A stretch of 64,000 bases of DNA from Deuterostichococcus epilithicus. Taxonomy: Eukaryota > Chlorophyta > Trebouxiophyceae > Prasiolales > Stichococcaceae. Under the pieces are notes generated by a model. The model did no database searches. It was not told where the DNA came from and saw only the letters and a list, made by a program, of their open reading frames with translations. The stretch is taken from assembly GCA_033439295.1 (NCBI GenBank), contig JAVTLE010000023.1, positions 310,001 to 374,000 of the forward strand, given 5' to 3'. This document shows, in pieces, positions 61,119 through 64,000 of this stretch. Each line of letters opens with the position of its first letter. Positions within the stretch are counted from its first letter, which is position 1. Made by a program: the position numbers and the translations under genes.

Positions 61119-64000
61119 TTGCCCACGCCGATCCACCATCAGGCTCACGAAATCGACAGCCGCGCCGCATCAGCAGTGGATAACTCGCTGCACAGCGGCA
61201 CCTTGACAGCGTCTGCGGCGGCAGCACCAGCGGCGGCAGTGGCAGCAGGTGCGGCGGCAGCACGGCTGCAACCGGCAGCAGCAGCTGGCGGTCGAATGCG
61301 CACATTGGGCTCAGACAGCAACGGGGGCGCCAGCTTGTACAGCGTTCGCACGCGCATCTGTGCTGCCTACAGCCAGGGGGCCTTGCTGCTGCGCCGAGCC
61401 GGCATCATCCGAAAAGATGGCCGGCTGCCGCGGGCGCTGCTCGTGGGCTGCCTTGCGGCAGTGGCGCTGGCGCTGCTGCTGCTGGCGAGTCCACACAGCA
61501 GGCTGCCCAGGTGCGTGGCACCCTTCTCGTCTGCCCGTGTGGGGGAGCGCAAACCACGGGTTTTTGGGGTTTCTACCCCCCCAAACATAAGACTGAATCT
61601 CAATATTGGTCTCAGGGGGTAGGGGAGCGTCAGTCAGCACAGCGCCAGCTTGCAGAGCCTGAGCGTGCACGCCGCTGCAAACAGCTCCATAGACTGCACA
61701 AGGCGGTGTCAGCAACACGGGATGGTCTCAACGAGGTTGGTTTCTGAAACACGTCGCAAGCGTTTCAAGATGCTGCATCGTCCCGAAAGCGCGCTGCAGC
61801 ATGCAGCGCAAGGCAGCACCCCAAGGAGCCACATGCTGCTGCCCGATCCTGCTTCAGCTTGCTGATGTTACGAGGGGATGCTCATGCCACAGGGAGCAGC
61901 GAGAGGCGCGGCTGCTGCAGCTGGGCCGGGCGCCCGCCGGCGGCGGCTGGTCGCTGTGGGGCAGCGGTGGCGGCGGCGGCGGCGGCGGCGGCGGGCAGTG
62001 CAGCTGCGCAGCACGAGACGCGGCGGACGCGGGCGCGGAGAAGTATGGCAGCCAGTACTTTGCGCTCTGCCTGGCGGTGAAGGTGGGTCCGGGCAGTGGG
62101 GTGTGTTAGGGATGATCAGGGTGCTGCACATTGCCTTGGGGGGGATCACGTTGCGGCTGATGGGCTTGGCTGGAGGCCTGTTGCGCCTGGGCAGAGGGGC
62201 AGGCAGGTGTTTTCACTGCTGCATACGAGGTCTCGACGATGGTTTTTGCTGAGTCAACGGCTTTGCTGAGTTGTAGTGGATGATGATAAGAATTGTCTCT
62301 GCAACAACTTGCAGGATCAGCAGCGGGACCTGCCGGAGTGGGTGGCGCACCATGCGGCCATCGGGGCCGGTGCGCAACCAGACGAGTTGGAACTTCTGCC
62401 AGACTGCAACATCTTGGCTGGTTTAAGATCGCAAAGGCTCCTGTGATGCCTTGCTTGCGCCGCCTCGACTTGAGCGCATGCCTTGTGTGCGGGAGCCCCG
62501 CCTCGCAATGCTGCTGGACCGCCCCGATCAACCTGCCAGCATCTGTTGAGAAAACCGCCGCCAAGGGTCAAGCGTTCGCCATGGTGACCGGCCACATGCT
62601 TGCAGGCAAGATCTACATCTTCGACACCGGCAGCTCGCCGCCGCTGAACGAGACGCTGCAGGTAGTGTAGCCCCATGCAAACCCCGGTCAGAGAATCCTT
62701 GTAGGTTGGTCATGCTTTGCTGGGCCTGGGATGTCAGGCCCTGAAAAGCAGCTTGTGGACTCGGCTGCCCGGTGTGCATACCACGCCTCGCACAAGCAGG
62801 GTGACGCAACATGGCAACGGACCTGACCTGCCCTGCGGCAGCTCCCTGACTTGAACATGCCGCCCCACCTCAGCAGCGCAGGGCTGCTGGGGTTCAGGGT
62901 TTAGGGTCTCAGACATGTGGCACAGCCTGCCGCCGCCAGATGCGCGGGGCCTGTCGCGCAATTTCACAAACCCTGACTGATGTCCCATTGGGCGCATCGC
63001 CTGCAGGAGCATATAGAGTCGGGTTTGGTGGAGCACATCTGGCGGAGGGCGGACTTTGGCTCCCAAAAATTTGGGCGGTGAGGCGCTTCTGCCCTTTCAA
63101 CCCTACAAGTCGTATCCAGCACAGCTGCGCAAGTCAGCGAACCTTACACAGGGCACGAAGCCGGGGGCCTGCTGCGCTGGCTGCGACACCGTGTCTAGGG
63201 ATTTTGAGTACTTCCTAAGCTCGCCGCACCCTGCCTGCGGCGCTCCCCGGCTGTGGCCGCTGCCTCCCTGTGGCGGAGCCGCCTGCTGCGCAGCTGCGGC
63301 GGCTGTGCACTCGTGTGCGGGCGCCAGCTGACTGCCGCAGCCGGGGGCAGCTCTTCATTCTTGCCGTTCCGCCCCAGGGCCGGTGTCCAGCAGCGCCGGG
63401 GGTCAACAGCGGGGCAGCCGCACGACACACGCAGGGCGAACTGCTCCTGTGACTGGGCTTCTGCCCCGTTCGACACATTTCGAAAAGAAAACACCAACAT
63501 CATATAAAAAGGTTTTGCCTGCCCACCCGGCCGCAGGAGGTATCCGCAGAACGAGATCTACGCGGAGTGCATGCGGCGGTATGGGCGGAGGCACCAGTTC
63601 CTAGGTGCGGCCCATGCCTGGATGAGGGTTAGGGAATCGTGCTTCAGTGCCCGAGGGGTCCATGCCTCAGTGCCTCACTGCCCAGCTTGCAGTGGATGCT
63701 CGCACCGTCGCTGGCATGCATCTCCAGCTCCGATCGTGGGGGTGGCCCCCCCCGCATGCCCGCGTGCCACATCAGCAACACCGCCCCGCAGCCGCGTGGA
63801 CGGCCGTGCTGCTTCGTGCTGCCGGCTCCTTGAACCCAGGCGTTGCTGACCCTGAGCAACCCGTCGCCCGCAGGGTTCATCGACTCTGATGAGGTGCGCG
63901 GGCGGCGCGCTCTGTGCTCGCGAGCCAACTGAAGTCTGCGCAGTTGGGATGCTATGCGTTCTGCACATCGACACCTGGAAGCTGATTACACAGCTGATCA
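61119..64000 (+). CDS. GT92 (DUF23) glycosyltransferase, type II membrane, runs off right edge
   Basis: Golgi-type glycosyltransferase family 92 (PF01697). Seven exons in phase: 61119-61510, 61893-62082, 62315-62369, 62606-62661, 63007-63077, 63537-63604, 63874-63893, then beyond the window. Exon 1 has a cytosolic tail and signal anchor LPRALLVGCLAAVALALLLL; exon 2 a Gly-rich stem and YGSQYFALCLAVK. Exons 3-4 give DQQRDLPEWVAHHAAIGAGK then IYIFDTGSSPP, the family KDxxxxLxEWxxxHxxxG/xYxxD motif. Exon 6 has NEIYAECMRRYGRRHQFL and exon 7 GFIDSDE, equivalent to the acidic F-D-V-D-E metal/nucleotide-sugar motif of the family. Exon 7 is a 20-base microexon. The start is ATG 61119 or, more conservatively, ATG 61296 (MRTLGSDSNGG). 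Acceptor sugar is unknown. Confidence 0.83.
62886..62912. repeat. Telomere-like motif in GT92 intron 4
   Basis: gctggggttcagggtttagg then gtctc, inside the intron between the 62661 donor and the 63007 acceptor. Confidence 0.75.

Noticed and set aside
1-64000. Exon copies interpreted as mutually exclusive alternative exons
   Set aside because: Most copies are partial, frame-broken, or lose essential residues (for example the RFC2 P-loop), and many lack a second splice site.
1-64000. Exon copies interpreted as introner elements or transposons
   Set aside because: The copies match the local exon edge, not a common element shared between introns, and show no terminal inverted repeats or target-site duplications that I could see.

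Overview
The window is nuclear DNA of a GC-rich eukaryote, most probably a green alga (Chlorophyta; a chlorophycean such as a Sphaeropleales member is my best guess). The grounds are: many short exons with GT-AG (a few GC-AG) introns; Ala/Gly-rich GC-biased coding; plant-type telomere-like motifs (TTTAGGG and degenerate forms) scattered in introns; and plant-like versions of VPS50/syndetin, RFC2 and the DUF212 membrane protein. Runs of n mark it as a draft assembly. I saw no prokaryotic features, rRNA, tRNA, CRISPR array or recognisable intact transposon. Gene models were built by hand from family motifs and checked by exon phase, so edges may be off by 1-2 bases. Quoted sums are phase-consistent unless stated. 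|| Layout (strand): 51-1909 (-) signal-peptide and single-TM surface-type protein; 2700-6584 (-) telomere-repeat-binding-type Myb protein; 7268-8577 (-) unknown 230-aa protein; 9287-14408 (-) AAAP amino-acid transporter; 15416-20284 (-) RFC2 clamp-loader subunit; 21916-37180 (+) VPS50/syndetin, 20 exons, 1,208 codons; 39339-43993 (-) sialidase/BNR protein; 44619-47852 (-) queuosine salvage enzyme QNG1; 48385-51216 (+) small secreted Cys-containing protein; 52706 to about 55281 (-) DUF212 divergent-PAP2 membrane protein; 56577-57427 (+) SRP9; 58099-60101 (-) membrane-anchored protein with two glucosidase-II-beta-type LDLa modules; 61119 to beyond 64000 (+) GT92 (DUF23) glycosyltransferase. || The genes are unrelated housekeeping and secretory functions, not an operon or cluster. 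A secretory/endomembrane theme recurs (SRP9, VPS50, GT92, GII-beta-like, sialidase, secreted proteins), which may be chance. || The most unusual thing is not a gene. Nearly every intron of VPS50, and many in RFC2, QNG1, the sialidase, the first gene and others, carries one to three decayed partial copies of the adjacent exon edge, including the splice-site junction. Examples are two ruined copies of the RFC2 Walker A exon, three tandem versions of VPS50 exon 14, and three echoes of the last VPS50 exon after its stop codon. I read this as recurrent local tandem duplication across exon-intron junctions, with only one copy kept functional. It is a possible engine of intron growth in this genome and deserves a genome-wide test.
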